Of a stretch of 64,000 nt of DNA, positions 39,122 to 49,785 are shown piece after piece (the first letter of the stretch is position 1; each line of letters starts with the position of its first letter). This DNA comes from Polaromonas sp. GTDB lineage: Bacteria; Pseudomonadota; Gammaproteobacteria; Burkholderiales; Burkholderiaceae_C. The DNA lies in NCBI GenBank assembly GCA_013297865.1, contig JAAFIP010000002.1, forward strand, positions 186,001-250,000. The letters are read 5' to 3'. The notes beneath the pieces are model-generated. The model searched no databases. It was given only the letters and a program-made list of their open reading frames with translations, and was not told where the DNA came from. A program made the translations under genes and the position numbers.

Positions 39122-40696
39122 ATGGGGTTGATACAACGTCTTTGGCGCGGCGCATTCATTGCTTTTATCGTCCTGCGCTATGGCCTGGACGAGCTGGTGC
39201 TCACCAGTTTTCAAAAGCCCTGGCTCAAGATCATTGCGCGCATCGTGTCGGTGGGCCGCAACCTGCGTGCGCCCAGAGGCCAGCGCCTGCGCGAGGCCCT
39301 GGAGCGCCTGGGCCCCATCTTTGTGAAATTCGGCCAGGTCATGTCCACACGGCGGGACCTGCTGCCCACCGATGTGGCAGATGAGCTGGCTCTGCTGCAG
39401 GACCGGGTGCCTCCTTTCAGTTCAGACATTGCCGTGGCCACCATAGAGCGCGCTTTTGGTCGCAAGGTGGAGGATATTTTCATCAGCTTTGAGCGTGAAC
39501 CGATTGCCAGCGCCTCGATAGCTCAGGTGCATTTTGCGATGCTGCGCGACAAGAGTGGGCAGGCACGCGAGGTAGCAGTCAAGGTGGTGCGCCCTGCGAT
39601 GCTCAAGGTGATTGAAAAAGACCTCGGCCTGATGCAGATGATGGCGGGCTGGGTGGAAAGCCTGAGCGCCGATGGCAAACGCCTCAAGCCCCGCGAGGTG
39701 GTGGCCGAGTTCGACAAATACCTGCACGACGAGCTGGATCTGGTGCGTGAGGCGGCCAACTCGGCCCAGCTGCGGCGCAACATGGCAGGCCTGAATCTGG
39801 TCATGATTCCTGAGATGTACTGGGACTTCTGCCATCCCGAAGTCATTGTGATGGAGCGCATGAAAGGCATCCCCATCAGCCAGACGGACAAGCTGCGCGC
39901 GGCGGGGGTGGATATCAAAAAACTCGCCAGCGACGGCGTGAACCTGTTTTTCACCCAGGTGTTTCGCGATGGTTTTTTCCATGCCGACATGCACCCTGGC
40001 AACATCCAGGTCAGCCTGGAGCCTGCCACCTTTGGGCGCTATATTTCGCTGGATTTCGGCATCGTAGGCACGCTGACCGAGGTGGACAAAGAGTACCTTG
40101 CCCAGAACTTCGCAGCATTTTTCCGCCGCGATTACAAGCGCGTGGCCGAGCTGCACATCGAATCAGGCTGGGCGCCTGCGACAACCCGGGTCGATGAGCT
40201 GGAGTCTGCCATCCGCGCCTGCTGCGAGCCCTACTTTGACCGTCCGCTCAAGGAGCTCTCGCTGGGCATGGTGTTGATGCGCCTGTTTCAGACGTCCCGG
40301 CGCTTCCAGGTTGAAATCCAGCCACAACTGGTGCTGCTGCAAAAAACCCTGCTCAACATCGAAGGTTTGGGCCGCGACCTGGACCCTGACTTGGATCTCT
40401 GGGCCACCGCCAAGCCCTTCCTTGAAAAATGGATGCTGGAGCAGATTGGCCCACAAAAGCTGCTGGAACAGCTCAAAGCCCAGGCTCCGCGCTATGCCAA
40501 GCTGCTGCCCGAGCTGCCACGCCTGCTGCACGACTATCTGCAGCAGCAAAAGCACAAAACCGATCCTGCACTGGCTGAATTGATCGCGGAGCAAAAGCGT
40601 ACCAACAGTCTGCTGCAAAAGATCGTCTATGGCGGCATTGGCTTCGTACTGGGCCTGATTTTGATCCAGCTGTACCTGCGATTGCGCTTTTTCTAG
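39122..40696 (+). CDS. ubiB: Ubiquinone biosynthesis atypical kinase/ATPase UbiB
   Basis: A 524-residue ADCK/ABC1-family protein. The KxGQ motif is in [19 protein letters not shown]. The nucleotide-binding lysine is in [11 protein letters not shown], and the catalytic segment [15 protein letters not shown] and metal Asp in SLDFGIVG follow. The C-terminus has a transmembrane helix ([19 protein letters not shown]). It assists coenzyme Q synthesis at the membrane. Confidence 0.96.
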   Translation: MGLIQRLWRGAFIAFIVLRYGLDELVLTSFQKPWLKIIARIVSVGRNLRAPRGQRLREALERLGPIFVKFGQVMSTRRDLLPTDVADELALLQDRVPPFSSDIAVATIERAFGRKVEDIFISFEREPIASASIAQVHFAMLRDKSGQAREVAVKVVRPAMLKVIEKDLGLMQMMAGWVESLSADGKRLKPREVVAEFDKYLHDELDLVREAANSAQLRRNMAGLNLVMIPEMYWDFCHPEVIVMERMKGIPISQTDKLRAAGVDIKKLASDGVNLFFTQVFRDGFFHADMHPGNIQVSLEPATFGRYISLDFGIVGTLTEVDKEYLAQNFAAFFRRDYKRVAELHIESGWAPATTRVDELESAIRACCEPYFDRPLKELSLGMVLMRLFQTSRRFQVEIQPQLVLLQKTLLNIEGLGRDLDPDLDLWATAKPFLEKWMLEQIGPQKLLEQLKAQAPRYAKLLPELPRLLHDYLQQQKHKTDPALAELIAEQKRTNSLLQKIVYGGIGFVLGLILIQLYLRLRFF

Positions 40697-40764
40697 GGGT
40701 TTGCCAAGACTAAACAGGCACAGCTTATGCTTAAAATCGCAGCACTATTTTGGAGATAAATGCT

Positions 40765-42210
40765 GTGAATGCACTGATTATTTTTGTTGCAGCCTATCTG
40801 GCCGTCACGATCGCCATCGGATTGGTCGCTGCCAGAAGAGTGAAAACTTCTGCCGACTACATGGTCGCTGGGCGCAGTCTGCCGCTGTACATGAACATTG
40901 CCACGGTGTTTGCCACCTGGTTTGGTGCCGAAACGGTACTGTCTGTATCAGCCACTTTCGCCAAGGATGGCTTGAACGGCATTCCTGGCGATCCTTTCGG
41001 TGCGTCCGTCTGCCTGGTATTGGCTGCTTTGCTGTTCGCCAAGCTGTTCTACCGCATGAACCTGATGACGATTGGCGATTTCTATAAAAAACGCTATGGC
41101 AAGTCGGTCGAGGTGATCACCAGCATGGCGATTGTGGCTTCGTACCTGGGCTGGACCTCGGCGCAGATGACCGCATTGGGGCTGGTGATTTATGCACTGT
41201 CGGGCGGCGCAGTCAGCCTGAACCAGGCCATTCTTCTGGGTGCAGGGGTGGTGCTGGTGTACACGATATTTGGTGGCATGTGGTCGGTGGCGTTTACTGA
41301 CCTGTTCCAGACGGTGGTGATTCTGGTGGGCCTGAGTTTGGTAGCGATGCTGGTCGGCGATCTGGCGGGTGGCCCAGCCAAGGTGATTTCGCAGGCCGCT
41401 GCTGATGGCAAGTTCAACTGGATGCCAGCCGATGCCAAAGGCTGGTGGGCCATGGCTGGCGCATTCTTTGCGTTCGCCTTTGGCTCGATCCCGCAGCAGG
41501 ACGTGTTTCAGCGCATGACCAGCGCCAAGGACGAAAAGACGGCAGTGCGTGGCACCATCATCGGTGGCTTGCTGTATTTCTGCTTTGCCTTTGTGCCGAT
41601 TTTTATTGCCTATGCCGCTGTAGTGGCTGACCCCAGTCTGCTGGGCCTGTTCAAGTCCGAGGACGCCCGCGAGATCCAGCGTGTGCTGCCCGATCTGGTG
41701 TTGAACAAAATGCCGCTATGGGCCCAGGTAATGTTCTTTGGAGCCTTGCTGTCAGCCATATTGTCGACTGCCAGCGGCGCGCTGCTTGCACCCACATCGC
41801 TGTTTACCGAGAACGTGCTGCGGCCTTTTGCGCCCAAAATGGGGGACAAGCAATTTTTGATGACCTTGCGCATTATCCTGGTGACATTCACTGCCTGCGC
41901 CTTGCTGTTTGCCCTGAACAGCAAAAGCACGATGTATGAAATGGTGCAAAACGCCTATAACGTGACTTTGGCGGGCGCCTTTGTGCCTTTGGTGGCAGGT
42001 GCCTACTGGAAGCGTGCCACCACACAAGGTGCGTTGTTCTCTGCCATTGGCGGTGTGGGCACATGGCTTACGATGCAAAGCATGGCTTCCGACGCCTTGG
42101 TGCCTGCCAACCTGATCGGCCTGGCGACTTCGCTGGTATTGATGGTCATGGGTTCATTGGCCCCACAAATCATCAAAGACCAGAGCCATCCCATCCACTC
42201 CACCTCTTGA
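40765..42210 (+). CDS. Sodium:solute symporter (SSS family)
   Basis: About 481 residues from the GTG at 40765, chosen because GGAG at 40752-40755 lies upstream; the in-frame TTG at 40750 precedes that site. It has twelve to thirteen predicted membrane helices with the SSS signature near TIFGGMWSVAFTDLFQTVVI and YMVAGRSLPLYMNIATVFAT near the N-terminus. Substrate not deducible; the family carries sugars, proline, pantothenate or carboxylates. Confidence 0.92.
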   Translation: MNALIIFVAAYLAVTIAIGLVAARRVKTSADYMVAGRSLPLYMNIATVFATWFGAETVLSVSATFAKDGLNGIPGDPFGASVCLVLAALLFAKLFYRMNLMTIGDFYKKRYGKSVEVITSMAIVASYLGWTSAQMTALGLVIYALSGGAVSLNQAILLGAGVVLVYTIFGGMWSVAFTDLFQTVVILVGLSLVAMLVGDLAGGPAKVISQAAADGKFNWMPADAKGWWAMAGAFFAFAFGSIPQQDVFQRMTSAKDEKTAVRGTIIGGLLYFCFAFVPIFIAYAAVVADPSLLGLFKSEDAREIQRVLPDLVLNKMPLWAQVMFFGALLSAILSTASGALLAPTSLFTENVLRPFAPKMGDKQFLMTLRIILVTFTACALLFALNSKSTMYEMVQNAYNVTLAGAFVPLVAGAYWKRATTQGALFSAIGGVGTWLTMQSMASDALVPANLIGLATSLVLMVMGSLAPQIIKDQSHPIHSTS

Positions 42211-42257
42211 CTTGCAAAAAACTTATAATGCTTGGTTGCCCTTAAGGTAATCCAGTC

Positions 42258-42641
42258 ATGCCCATATACGCTTATCGCTGCTCCAGCTGCGGACATGCCA
42301 AAGATGTTCTGCAGAAAATCTCTGATCCCCAGCTCACGGTGTGCCCATCGTGCAGCGCAGCCACGTTTGAAAAACAGGTCACGGCCGCTGGCTTCCAGCT
42401 CAAGGGCTCGGGCTGGTATGTGACGGATTTCAGGGGTGGAGAAAAGGCAGGCGAGGGGGCCAACTCGGGTATTGCCACACCGCCCAAGACCGATACTGCG
42501 GCGCCCGGCGCAGCAGCAGCTGGTGCGCCAGTCAGCGCCCCTGCTGCCAGCCCCGCGCCCGCAGCAGCGCCTGCAGCTTCTGCAGCCCCGGCAACTGCTA
42601 CTAAAAGTGTAGCTGCTCCCGCGACTGTTTCGGGCGCTTGA
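42258..42641 (+). CDS. FmdB-family zinc-ribbon protein
   Basis: A 127-residue protein. The first 52 residues are the FmdB/CxxC putative regulatory domain with zinc ligands CSSCGHAKD and CPSCS. The tail from about residue 70 is Ala/Pro-rich low complexity, and its last residues (KSVAAPATVSGA) derive from a dispersed repeat fragment. The gene precedes DUF502 and aspS, a neighbourhood I recall as common in proteobacteria. Confidence 0.9.
   Translation: MPIYAYRCSSCGHAKDVLQKISDPQLTVCPSCSAATFEKQVTAAGFQLKGSGWYVTDFRGGEKAGEGANSGIATPPKTDTAAPGAAAAGAPVSAPAASPAPAAAPAASAAPATATKSVAAPATVSGA
42598..42628 (-). repeat. Dispersed repeat, copy G (partial, at an fmdB-like 3-prime end)
   Basis: A short reverse fragment (AGTGTAGCTGCTCCCGCGAC) encodes the last residues of the FmdB-like protein. 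It lacks the second half of the unit, so it is less certain than the other copies. Confidence 0.6.
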
Positions 42642-42663
42642 GCCGTAAAACATTGATAAAAAC

Positions 42664-43308
42664 ATGAAATCCATCCGCAAGTGGTTGTTAGCCGGACTGT
42701 TGGTGATTGTTCCGATTGCCATCACCATATGGGTGATGGAATGGATCATTTCCAGCCTGGATAAAACCCTCCTGATCCTGCCCCAAGCGTGGAGGCCTGA
42801 TAGCGTGCTGGGTGTGCACATCCCAGGCTTTGGCGTGATTCTGGCGTTTGCCATTTTGCTGCTCGTCGGTGCTGTGGCCAGCAATTTTTTCGGCAAAAAA
42901 CTGGTCAGCTGGTGGGATGCGCTGCTCAACCGCATTCCTGTTGTGCGCTCGATCTACTCCAGCGTCAAGCAGGTCTCCGACACGCTGTTCTCCGACAGCG
43001 GCAATGCGTTTCGCAAGGCCGTGCTCATCCAGTGGCCGCGCCCTGACGTGTGGACGATTGCCTTTGTAACGGGCACACCAGGTGGTGATGTGGCGCAGCA
43101 TTTGCAGGGTAAAAATGGCGATGAATACGTCAGTATCTACGTGCCTACAACCCCTAACCCTACCGGTGGCTATTTTGTGATGCTGAAAAAGACCGACTGC
43201 ATCGAGCTGTCCATGAGCGTGGACGACGCGCTCAAGTACATCGTATCCATGGGCGTGGTAGTGCCCGGTGGCCCAACTGCATTGCACGCCACCAAAATCT
43301 CAACCTGA
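42664..43308 (+). CDS. DUF502 membrane protein
   Basis: A 214-residue protein with two N-terminal transmembrane helices (WLLAGLLVIVPIAITIWVM; FGVILAFAILLLVGAVASNF) and a soluble beta domain containing RIPVVRSIYSSVKQVSDTLF and PTTPNPTGGYFVMLKK, the DUF502 hallmarks. Function unknown. It lies between the FmdB-like gene and aspS. Confidence 0.93.
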   Translation: MKSIRKWLLAGLLVIVPIAITIWVMEWIISSLDKTLLILPQAWRPDSVLGVHIPGFGVILAFAILLLVGAVASNFFGKKLVSWWDALLNRIPVVRSIYSSVKQVSDTLFSDSGNAFRKAVLIQWPRPDVWTIAFVTGTPGGDVAQHLQGKNGDEYVSIYVPTTPNPTGGYFVMLKKTDCIELSMSVDDALKYIVSMGVVVPGGPTALHATKIST

Positions 43309-43347
43309 CCTTTAAAAGTATGCCCTACGGGGCTGGAAGTTGTATCT

Positions 43348-45180
43348 ATGTCCCAAGCACTCTCTCAAATGCGCACCAGTTATTGCGGTCTCGTGACCGA
43401 AGCGCACCTCGGCCAGGTCGTCACACTGTGCGGCTGGGTCAACCGCCGCCGTGACCATGGCGGCGTGATTTTTGTCGACCTGCGCGACCGCGAGGGCTAT
43501 GTCCAGGTGGTGTGCGACCCCGATCGCGCTGACATGTTCAAGGCGGCCGAAGGCCTGCGCAATGAGTACTGCATCCAGATCAAGGGACTGGTGCGCGCCC
43601 GCCCTGCCGGCACCACCAACGACAGCCTCAAGAGCGGCAAGATCGAGATCCTGTGCCACGAGATGACCGTGCTCAATGCGTCCATCACGCCACCGTTCCA
43701 GCTTGATGATGACAACCTGTCCGAGACCACGCGCCTGACCCACCGCGTGCTCGATCTGCGCCGTCCCTACATGCAAAACAACCTCATGCTGCGCTACAAA
43801 GTGGCCATGACGGTGCGCAACTACCTCGATGCCCACGGCTTTGTCGATATCGAGACCCCCATGCTGACCAAGAGCACCCCCGAAGGCGCACGCGACTACC
43901 TGGTGCCCAGCCGTGTACAGGAAGGGCAGTTTTTCGCGCTGCCGCAGTCACCCCAGCTGTTCAAGCAGCTACTGATGGTGGCCGGCTATGACCGCTATTA
44001 CCAGATCACCAAGTGTTTCCGTGACGAAGACCTGCGCGCTGACCGCCAGCCGGAGTTTACCCAGATCGATATCGAAACCAGCTTCCTGACCGAGCAGGAA
44101 ATCCGCGACATGTTCCAGGGCATGATGGTGGAAGTGTTCAAGAAAACCAAGGGCGTGGACCTGGGCGAGTTCCCTGTCATGGCCTATGCCGATGCGATGC
44201 ACAAGTATGGCTCAGACAAGCCCGACCTGCGCGTCAAGCTCGAATTCACCGAGCTGACCGATGTGATGGGTGATGTGGACTTCAAGGTGTTTTCTGCGCC
44301 CGCGCAGATGAAAAACGGCCGTGTGGTGGCCCTGCGTGTGCCACAAGGTGGCGTGGAGGGCGCTGGCATCTCGCGCGGCGAGATCGATGCCTACACCGAG
44401 TTCGTCAAAATCTACGGCGCCAAAGGTCTGGCCTGGATCAAGGTTAACGACATCACCAAAGGCCGCGATGGTCTGCAATCACCGATCGTGAAGAATCTGC
44501 ACGACGCTGCCCTCAAAGCCATCGTCGAGCGCAGCGGCGCGCAAAACGGCGATATCCTGTTCTTCGGCGCGGACAAAGCCAAGATCGTCAACGACGCTAT
44601 CGGCGCGCTGCGCCTGAAAATCGGCCACAGCGCATTTGGCAAGAAGCACGGTCTGTTTGAAGACCGCTGGGCACCGATGTGGGTGGTGGACTTCCCGATG
44701 TTCGAGTTTGACGACGAAAACCAGCGCTACACCGCAGTGCACCACCCCTTCACTGCCCCCAAAGACGGCCACGAAGACTGGATGGCCACGGCACCCGAGA
44801 AGTGCATTGCCAAGGGCTATGACATGGTTTTGAACGGCTGGGAAATCGGCGGCGGTTCGGTGCGTATCCACCGCGCCGACGTGCAGGCCAAGGTGTTTGA
44901 TGCGCTGAAAATCAGCCCCGAAGACCAGCAGCTCAAGTTTGGCTTCCTGCTTGACGCATTGCAGTACGGTGCACCTCCGCACGGTGGCCTGGCCTTTGGC
45001 CTGGACCGCATCATCACCCTGATGACCGGCGCTGAGAGCATCCGCGACGTGATTGCCTTCCCCAAAACTCAGCGTGCCCAGTGCCTGCTCACGCAAGCGC
45101 CTTCGCCAGTGGATGAGAAGCAGCTGCGCGAGCTGCATATCCGCCTGCGTACGCCAGCGGTCACCCCTGTTGCTGCCTGA
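43348..45180 (+). CDS. aspS: Aspartyl-tRNA synthetase
   Basis: A 610-residue bacterial-type AspRS. It has an N-terminal OB-fold anticodon-binding domain ([20 protein letters not shown]), class-II motif 2 in [20 protein letters not shown], the GAD insertion domain in the middle and motif 3 [15 protein letters not shown]. It charges tRNA-Asp. It is followed by a clear terminator at 45199-45222. Confidence 0.98.
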   Translation: MSQALSQMRTSYCGLVTEAHLGQVVTLCGWVNRRRDHGGVIFVDLRDREGYVQVVCDPDRADMFKAAEGLRNEYCIQIKGLVRARPAGTTNDSLKSGKIEILCHEMTVLNASITPPFQLDDDNLSETTRLTHRVLDLRRPYMQNNLMLRYKVAMTVRNYLDAHGFVDIETPMLTKSTPEGARDYLVPSRVQEGQFFALPQSPQLFKQLLMVAGYDRYYQITKCFRDEDLRADRQPEFTQIDIETSFLTEQEIRDMFQGMMVEVFKKTKGVDLGEFPVMAYADAMHKYGSDKPDLRVKLEFTELTDVMGDVDFKVFSAPAQMKNGRVVALRVPQGGVEGAGISRGEIDAYTEFVKIYGAKGLAWIKVNDITKGRDGLQSPIVKNLHDAALKAIVERSGAQNGDILFFGADKAKIVNDAIGALRLKIGHSAFGKKHGLFEDRWAPMWVVDFPMFEFDDENQRYTAVHHPFTAPKDGHEDWMATAPEKCIAKGYDMVLNGWEIGGGSVRIHRADVQAKVFDALKISPEDQQLKFGFLLDALQYGAPPHGGLAFGLDRIITLMTGAESIRDVIAFPKTQRAQCLLTQAPSPVDEKQLRELHIRLRTPAVTPVAA

Positions 45181-45198
45181 AGCTGCAGTGACCACACC

Positions 45199-45222
45199 AA
45201 AGCGCTGCTCGGTCAGCGCTTT
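45199..45222 (+). terminator. Rho-independent terminator after aspS
   Basis: A perfect 9-bp stem AAAGCGCTG / CAGCGCTTT with a 6-nt loop, followed by further Ts. It starts 18 bp after the aspS stop. Confidence 0.9.
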
Positions 45223-45333
45223 TTTTATGCGCGTTGGTTTTGTTGCGCAAATTTACCTGCCCCTCAACCAATCGTTACAGACGCCATGGTGAGCGATCTG
45301 CGAAACTTGCGCTGACGATTCATGGAGTTTGGT

Positions 45334-45678
45334 ATGAAGTACGCTGCTGTTTTAGCATTGGCTCTTGGGTTGGTGTGTGGGTCAGTTGCCGCGCAAAACT
45401 CTGCGCAGGCGACCGAGTCGGTCAAGAAAATACGTGCAGAACGCGCTGCGGGCCAAGAGGGCAGCGCCAAACCTGTCGCCAAATCCCCAACAGCTACCGC
45501 AAAAGCCACGCCTGCCAAAGCGATGTCTCCCAGTGCAGGCGCGCAGTCCTTGAAAGCCTGCAAAGACGATGCGGGCCTCAACCCCATCAAGCGGGAGCGC
45601 TGTGTCTGGACGCTGTGCAAGGGCCGTTGGGGCCAAGGCGACTGCCCACCGCAGGGCAGTGCCAGTTATGGGCGCTAG
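45334..45678 (+). CDS. Small secreted cysteine-containing protein
   Basis: A 114-residue protein with a signal peptide (KYAAVLALALGLVCGSVAAQ). A Lys/Ala/Pro-rich middle leads to a C-terminal module with four cysteines (SLKACKDDAG, ERCVWTLCKGRWGQGDCPP) that may form two disulfides. The ATG at 45334 is preferred to 45322 because GGAG precedes it. I do not recognise a family. Confidence 0.72.
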   Translation: MKYAAVLALALGLVCGSVAAQNSAQATESVKKIRAERAAGQEGSAKPVAKSPTATAKATPAKAMSPSAGAQSLKACKDDAGLNPIKRERCVWTLCKGRWGQGDCPPQGSASYGR

Positions 45679-45702
45679 CACTTGCTGGGCCTGGCGGTGT
45701 TG

Positions 45703-46215
45703 ATGGGACCGATGGCATCGCCCTTGGAGGGGACTTCTGCGCCTGTCTTCAAAATACCAGTGTCGGTGCTAGTGGTGATCTACACGCCTGCGCTGGATGT
45801 GCTGCTGATAGAGCGTGCAGACAAGCAGGGTGCGGCCACAGGTTTCTGGCAGTCAGTCACGGGCAGCCTGGATGCGCTGGATGAACCGCCTATGCTAGCG
45901 GCCCAACGGGAAGTGTGGGAAGAAACCGGGCTGGATGCAACGCAGCCTGGATGCACTTTGCACGATTGGTATCTGCAGAATGTCTACGATATTTACCCCC
46001 GCTGGCGTCACCGCTACGCACCAGGTGTGGTGCGCAACACGGAGCATGTGTTTGGGCTGCAGGTGCCTGCGGGCCTGCCAGTGCGTCTGAACCCGTCAGA
46101 GCATGTGGCTTTTCAGTGGCTGCCGTATCGCGCTGCGGCTGACCTGTGCACCTCTGCGTCCAATGCTGAGGCGGTATGGCAACTGCCACGCATCTTGGCT
46201 GACAGCGCCAAATAG
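45703..46215 (+). CDS. nudB: Nudix hydrolase, probable dihydroneopterin triphosphate pyrophosphatase
   Basis: About 170 residues from the ATG at 45703; the exact start is uncertain. The Nudix box is GSLDALDEPPMLAAQREVWE followed by ETGL. The surrounding FKIPVSVLVVIYTP, LLIERADKQGFW-like start and TEHVFGLQVP match NudB, which removes pyrophosphate from dihydroneopterin triphosphate in folate synthesis. Its placement after aspS matches E. coli aspS-nudB. Confidence 0.88.
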   Translation: MGPMASPLEGTSAPVFKIPVSVLVVIYTPALDVLLIERADKQGAATGFWQSVTGSLDALDEPPMLAAQREVWEETGLDATQPGCTLHDWYLQNVYDIYPRWRHRYAPGVVRNTEHVFGLQVPAGLPVRLNPSEHVAFQWLPYRAAADLCTSASNAEAVWQLPRILADSAK

Positions 46216-46244
46216 GCCTTGCAGTCCCCGCAAACCGCTTTCCG

Positions 46245-47324
46245 TCAAATTCCCGAGGCTTTGCGCAGGGTGGTGGCACGGTCTACTGGCTTGAGGACGA
46301 TGGTTTTCACATCGGCACCCTGCAGCACCGTCAGCTTGACCTCGGTGTCTGGGGCAGAGCGGTCCCACAGCTTCTTGTAGAACATCTCCAGCGTGGCCAC
46401 CTTGGCGTCATCGACTGCCAGCACCACATCACCGGCCTGCAGGCCAGCCTGCTCGGCAGGGCTTTCCTTGTTGACCCGCACGATCTGTACCCTGCCGCTT
46501 TGCTCGCTGGATGTCAGGCCCAGCCAGGGGCGTTTGGACAGCTTGCTGCTGCCCGTGCTGGTCAGCTCGGACATGATGGGCTTGAGCAGGTCTACCGGAA
46601 CAAACATATTGCCCGGCATGCGCAGGTTGTTTCCTAACGCATCCATCACAAACAAACTGCCGATGCCCAGCAGCTCACCGCGCTGGTTGAACAGCGGCGC
46701 ACCCGAGTGGTTTTCCAGCGGCGGGCTGGTGAACAGGGCGCTGTCGATATGGTATTCCCAATAGCCAGAGAAGGCGCGCTTGCTCACCAGCTGCGTCATG
46801 TTCACATCTGCCTCGCCACCGGGTTGCGCGCCCACACTGGCCATCAGCGCGTCACCTGCCTTGCTGGCCTCTGCACTGCCCAGGGGCACCGGGGTGACGC
46901 CCCTTAATGGCACCAGCGGGCGGATCAGGCCGAAGCCAGTGGCCAGGTCATAGGCCACTGCGCGTGCGGGAATGGTTTTTCGGTCCTGCGTAATGATGGC
47001 AATGGTCTCGGCTTCCAGCATCAGATAGCCGATGGTGAGCACCAGCCCATCAGGCCCGATCACCACCCCTGAGCCCGCGCGCCTGGGGCCCAGAGTTTCG
47101 ATAGAGCGTGCGCCTTGCGCCGCGATGACCTGGACGCCCACCACGGCCTGATTGGCGCGTGTAAGCGCATCGATGGTGTCCTGGTTGCTTGGTGCAGTGC
47201 TTGCAGGCGCTGAAGGCCCGCTGGCGGCCTGCGCGCTGGTGTGCAGGCCGCTGGTGATGCCCAGACAACCCAACACTGCAGCGGCCAGCAATGCGTTGTG
47301 AAACTTCGTTATCAAAGCGCGCAT
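46245..47324 (-). CDS. HtrA-like PDZ protein with a degenerate protease site
   Basis: A 359-residue periplasmic protein with a signal peptide, a trypsin-like domain (about residues 50-255) and one PDZ domain (about 265-350, NKESPAEQAGLQAGDVVLAV). The fold is recognisable (RAGSGVVIGPDGLVLT), but the catalytic His position reads Tyr (LTIGYLML, Tyr100) and the Asp position reads Gly (YDLATGFGLI, Gly130). Ser207 is kept in ENHSGAPL. It is therefore probably proteolytically inactive and may work as a chaperone or adaptor. Confidence 0.85.
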   Translation of the reverse strand: MRALITKFHNALLAAAVLGCLGITSGLHTSAQAASGPSAPASTAPSNQDTIDALTRANQAVVGVQVIAAQGARSIETLGPRRAGSGVVIGPDGLVLTIGYLMLEAETIAIITQDRKTIPARAVAYDLATGFGLIRPLVPLRGVTPVPLGSAEASKAGDALMASVGAQPGGEADVNMTQLVSKRAFSGYWEYHIDSALFTSPPLENHSGAPLFNQRGELLGIGSLFVMDALGNNLRMPGNMFVPVDLLKPIMSELTSTGSSKLSKRPWLGLTSSEQSGRVQIVRVNKESPAEQAGLQAGDVVLAVDDAKVATLEMFYKKLWDRSAPDTEVKLTVLQGADVKTIVLKPVDRATTLRKASGI

Positions 47325-47770
47325 GGTGTATCTCCAATACAGGTTGCTATCGTGCGCTTATTCAGGAGTCTGCGCAAGCCGCAGGGCTGTTTTCCGAAGC
47401 ATTTGCAAAAGCAAGCCCCGTCTGCAAAAACCCGCCACAGCAACAGGTCAATCACTGAAATACAACTGCTTACGCTGCACTTCTTAGGCACCTGAAAGCG
47501 CTCTATAAGTTAGTGCACACAAACTATTTTGCAGAGAATAGGCCGATTTGTTAGAATAGGCGGGTTAGCAAGCAAGATTTTTGACATAAAGCAGGCTTCA
47601 AAATCCACGATGTGAGACACGCACAGGCTGTCCACCGTTGATCCACAGCTCACCCACAACATCAGCCCAAAGCTGCCCACAGAAAATGTGGATAAGTTGT
47701 GCATAAAATCTTGTTGCTAGGCGGCAACGACTAAAATTTCATAAATTTTGGTGTGTGCCAGACGCGCTTT
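47325..47770. other. Long intergenic region with a DnaA box
   Basis: There is no convincing gene here. A perfect DnaA box (TTATCCACA on the minus strand) lies at 47687-47695, with weaker CCACA-containing matches at about 47640-47682 (GATCCACAG, CACCCACAA, GCCCACAG). The 47500-47760 part is AT-rich relative to the genome. No dnaA or dnaN is near, so this is not assigned as an origin. Confidence 0.5.
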
Positions 47771-47775
47771 TTGCC

Positions 47776-47855
47776 TACAATGAAAGTCCAACTATCGCAG
47801 TTGCCAAAGATTGTTGGTTTCGGGGCGCGTCACACTTGAGGACGCGCCCCTTTTT
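47776..47855 (+). ncRNA. Short terminated transcript candidate upstream of lepA
   Basis: A -10-like TACAAT at 47776-47781 is followed about 40 bp later by a perfect 10-bp terminator stem (GGGGCGCGTC / GACGCGCCCC, 47822-47831 and 47841-47850) and TTTTT. No good -35 was seen. The same stretch contains a 19-codon reading frame, 47780-47839 (MKVQLSQLPKIVGFGARHT), whose stop lies in the terminator loop. It could be a small RNA, a leader peptide or an attenuated lepA leader. Confidence 0.45.
47822..47855 (+). terminator. Rho-independent terminator before lepA
   Basis: A 10-bp perfect GC stem, 9-nt loop and T tract. It lies about 75 bp before lepA with no recognised full-length gene in front of it. 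Confidence 0.88.
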
Positions 47856-47930
47856 CTTGTGCGTTGTGATCGCAGTGCTGTAAGCCCTTGTAGATCAAGC
47901 ACTTATTGAATTTGTTTAAGAACTTCGTTG

Positions 47931-49748
47931 ATGAATCACATCAGAAATTTTTCCATCATTGCGCACATCGACCATGGCAAATCCACGCTCGCTGACCGAC
48001 TCATTTCTCGCTGTGGTGGTTTAGAAGAGCGCGATATGAGTGCACAGGTTCTGGACTCGATGGACATCGAGAAAGAGCGTGGGATAACTATCAAAGCACA
48101 GACCGCTGCGCTGCAATATAAAGCCAAAGATGGCAAGGTTTACAACCTCAATTTGATTGATACGCCGGGCCATGTGGACTTTAGTTATGAAGTCTCGCGC
48201 AGCCTGTCTGCCTGCGAGGGCGCACTGCTCGTGGTGGACGCATCGCAAGGTGTGGAAGCGCAGACGGTTGCCAACTGCTACACCGCGATTGACCTTGGTG
48301 TAGAGGTCACTGCAGTGCTCAACAAAATGGATCTCGCCAGTGCAGACCCCGAAGGTGCGCGCAAGGAAATCGAAGACGTGATCGGCATCGACGCGAGTGA
48401 CGCGATTCCCTGCTCAGCCAAGACCGGCATGGGCCTGGAAGAAATTCTCGAAGCCATTGTCGCTAAGGTGCCCGCGCCGCGCGGCAACCCGGACGGCCCG
48501 CTGCGCGCGATGATTATCGACAGCTGGTTTGATACCTATGTGGGCGTGGTCATGCTGGTGCGAGTGGTGGACGGACGCCTGGCCAAAGGCGACCGCATCA
48601 AGATGATGGCTACCGAGGCGCAGTATTTTGCCGACAACGTCGGCGTGTTCACCCCGGCCAACCAACCACGCGAGTCGCTCGAAGCGGGCGAGGTGGGCTA
48701 CATCATCGCCGGTATCAAGGAGCTGACCGCTGCCAAAGTGGGCGACACCGTCACCCGCGTGGTGCAGGGCACAGGCGGCGCAGCAGCCACTGCGACGCAG
48801 GCCTTGCCCGGCTTCAAGGAAATCCAGCCCCAGGTGTTTGCCGGCCTGTACCCCACCGAGTCCAACCAGTACGACGCGCTGCGCGACGCGCTGACCAAGC
48901 TGCAGCTCAACGACAGCTCGCTGCGTTTTGAGCCCGAGGTCAGCCAAGCCCTGGGCTTTGGCTTTCGCTGCGGCTTTCTCGGCTTGCTGCACATGGAGAT
49001 CGTGCAGGAGCGGCTGGAGCGCGAGTTCGACCAGGATCTGATCACCACCGCGCCCAGCGTGGTGTATGAAGTGCTTACCGGCGGCAAAGAGCCTGAAACC
49101 CTGACGGTGGAAAACCCCTCCAAAATGCCTGAGGTGGCGCGCATCGCCGAGATCCGCGAGCCCATCGTCACCGTGCATCTGTATATGCCGCAGGAATATG
49201 TGGGCGCAGTGATGACGCTGGCCAACCAGAAGCGCGGCGTGCAGATGAACATGGCCTACAAAGGCCGCCAGGTCGTGCTCACCTACGAAATGCCCTTGGG
49301 CGAGATCGTGCTGGACTTTTTTGACAAACTCAAATCGGTCAGCCGGGGCTATGCCTCAATGGACTATGAGTTCAAGGAATACCGGGCCTCGGACGTGGTC
49401 AAGGTGGACATTCTGCTCAACGGCGAGAAGGTGGACGCGCTGTCCATCATCGTGCACCGCAGCCAGTCCATCTACCGCAGCCGCGCGGTGGTCGCCAAGA
49501 TGCGCGAAATCATCAGCCGCCAGATGTATGACGTGGCGATCCAGGCGGCGATTGGAGCGAACATCATTGCGCGTGAGACAATCAAGGCTCTGCGCAAAAA
49601 CGTGCTGGCCAAATGCTATGGCGGCGACATTACGCGCAAGAAGAAACTGCTGGAAAAGCAAAAAGCAGGCAAAAAACGCATGAAGCAGATTGGCTCGGTC
49701 GAAGTGCCGCAGGAAGCGTTTCTGGCGATTTTGCAGGTGGAAGATTAA
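47931..49748 (+). CDS. lepA: Elongation factor 4
   Basis: A 605-residue translational GTPase related to EF-G that acts on stalled or back-translocating ribosomes. G motifs are [22 protein letters not shown] and [10 protein letters not shown]. The unique LepA C-terminal domain is intact ([39 protein letters not shown]). The ATG at 47931 is used; a TTG just before it is also in frame. It lies upstream of lepB, as in many bacteria. Confidence 0.98.
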   Translation: MNHIRNFSIIAHIDHGKSTLADRLISRCGGLEERDMSAQVLDSMDIEKERGITIKAQTAALQYKAKDGKVYNLNLIDTPGHVDFSYEVSRSLSACEGALLVVDASQGVEAQTVANCYTAIDLGVEVTAVLNKMDLASADPEGARKEIEDVIGIDASDAIPCSAKTGMGLEEILEAIVAKVPAPRGNPDGPLRAMIIDSWFDTYVGVVMLVRVVDGRLAKGDRIKMMATEAQYFADNVGVFTPANQPRESLEAGEVGYIIAGIKELTAAKVGDTVTRVVQGTGGAAATATQALPGFKEIQPQVFAGLYPTESNQYDALRDALTKLQLNDSSLRFEPEVSQALGFGFRCGFLGLLHMEIVQERLEREFDQDLITTAPSVVYEVLTGGKEPETLTVENPSKMPEVARIAEIREPIVTVHLYMPQEYVGAVMTLANQKRGVQMNMAYKGRQVVLTYEMPLGEIVLDFFDKLKSVSRGYASMDYEFKEYRASDVVKVDILLNGEKVDALSIIVHRSQSIYRSRAVVAKMREIISRQMYDVAIQAAIGANIIARETIKALRKNVLAKCYGGDITRKKKLLEKQKAGKKRMKQIGSVEVPQEAFLAILQVED

Positions 49749-49785
49749 CCATACAGGTATATGTGTACCAGAAGGTAGAAGGCGG

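Noticed and set aside
47500-47760. Chromosomal replication origin.
   Set aside because: Only one perfect DnaA box is present, with no dnaA, dnaN, gidA or clear unwinding element next to it.
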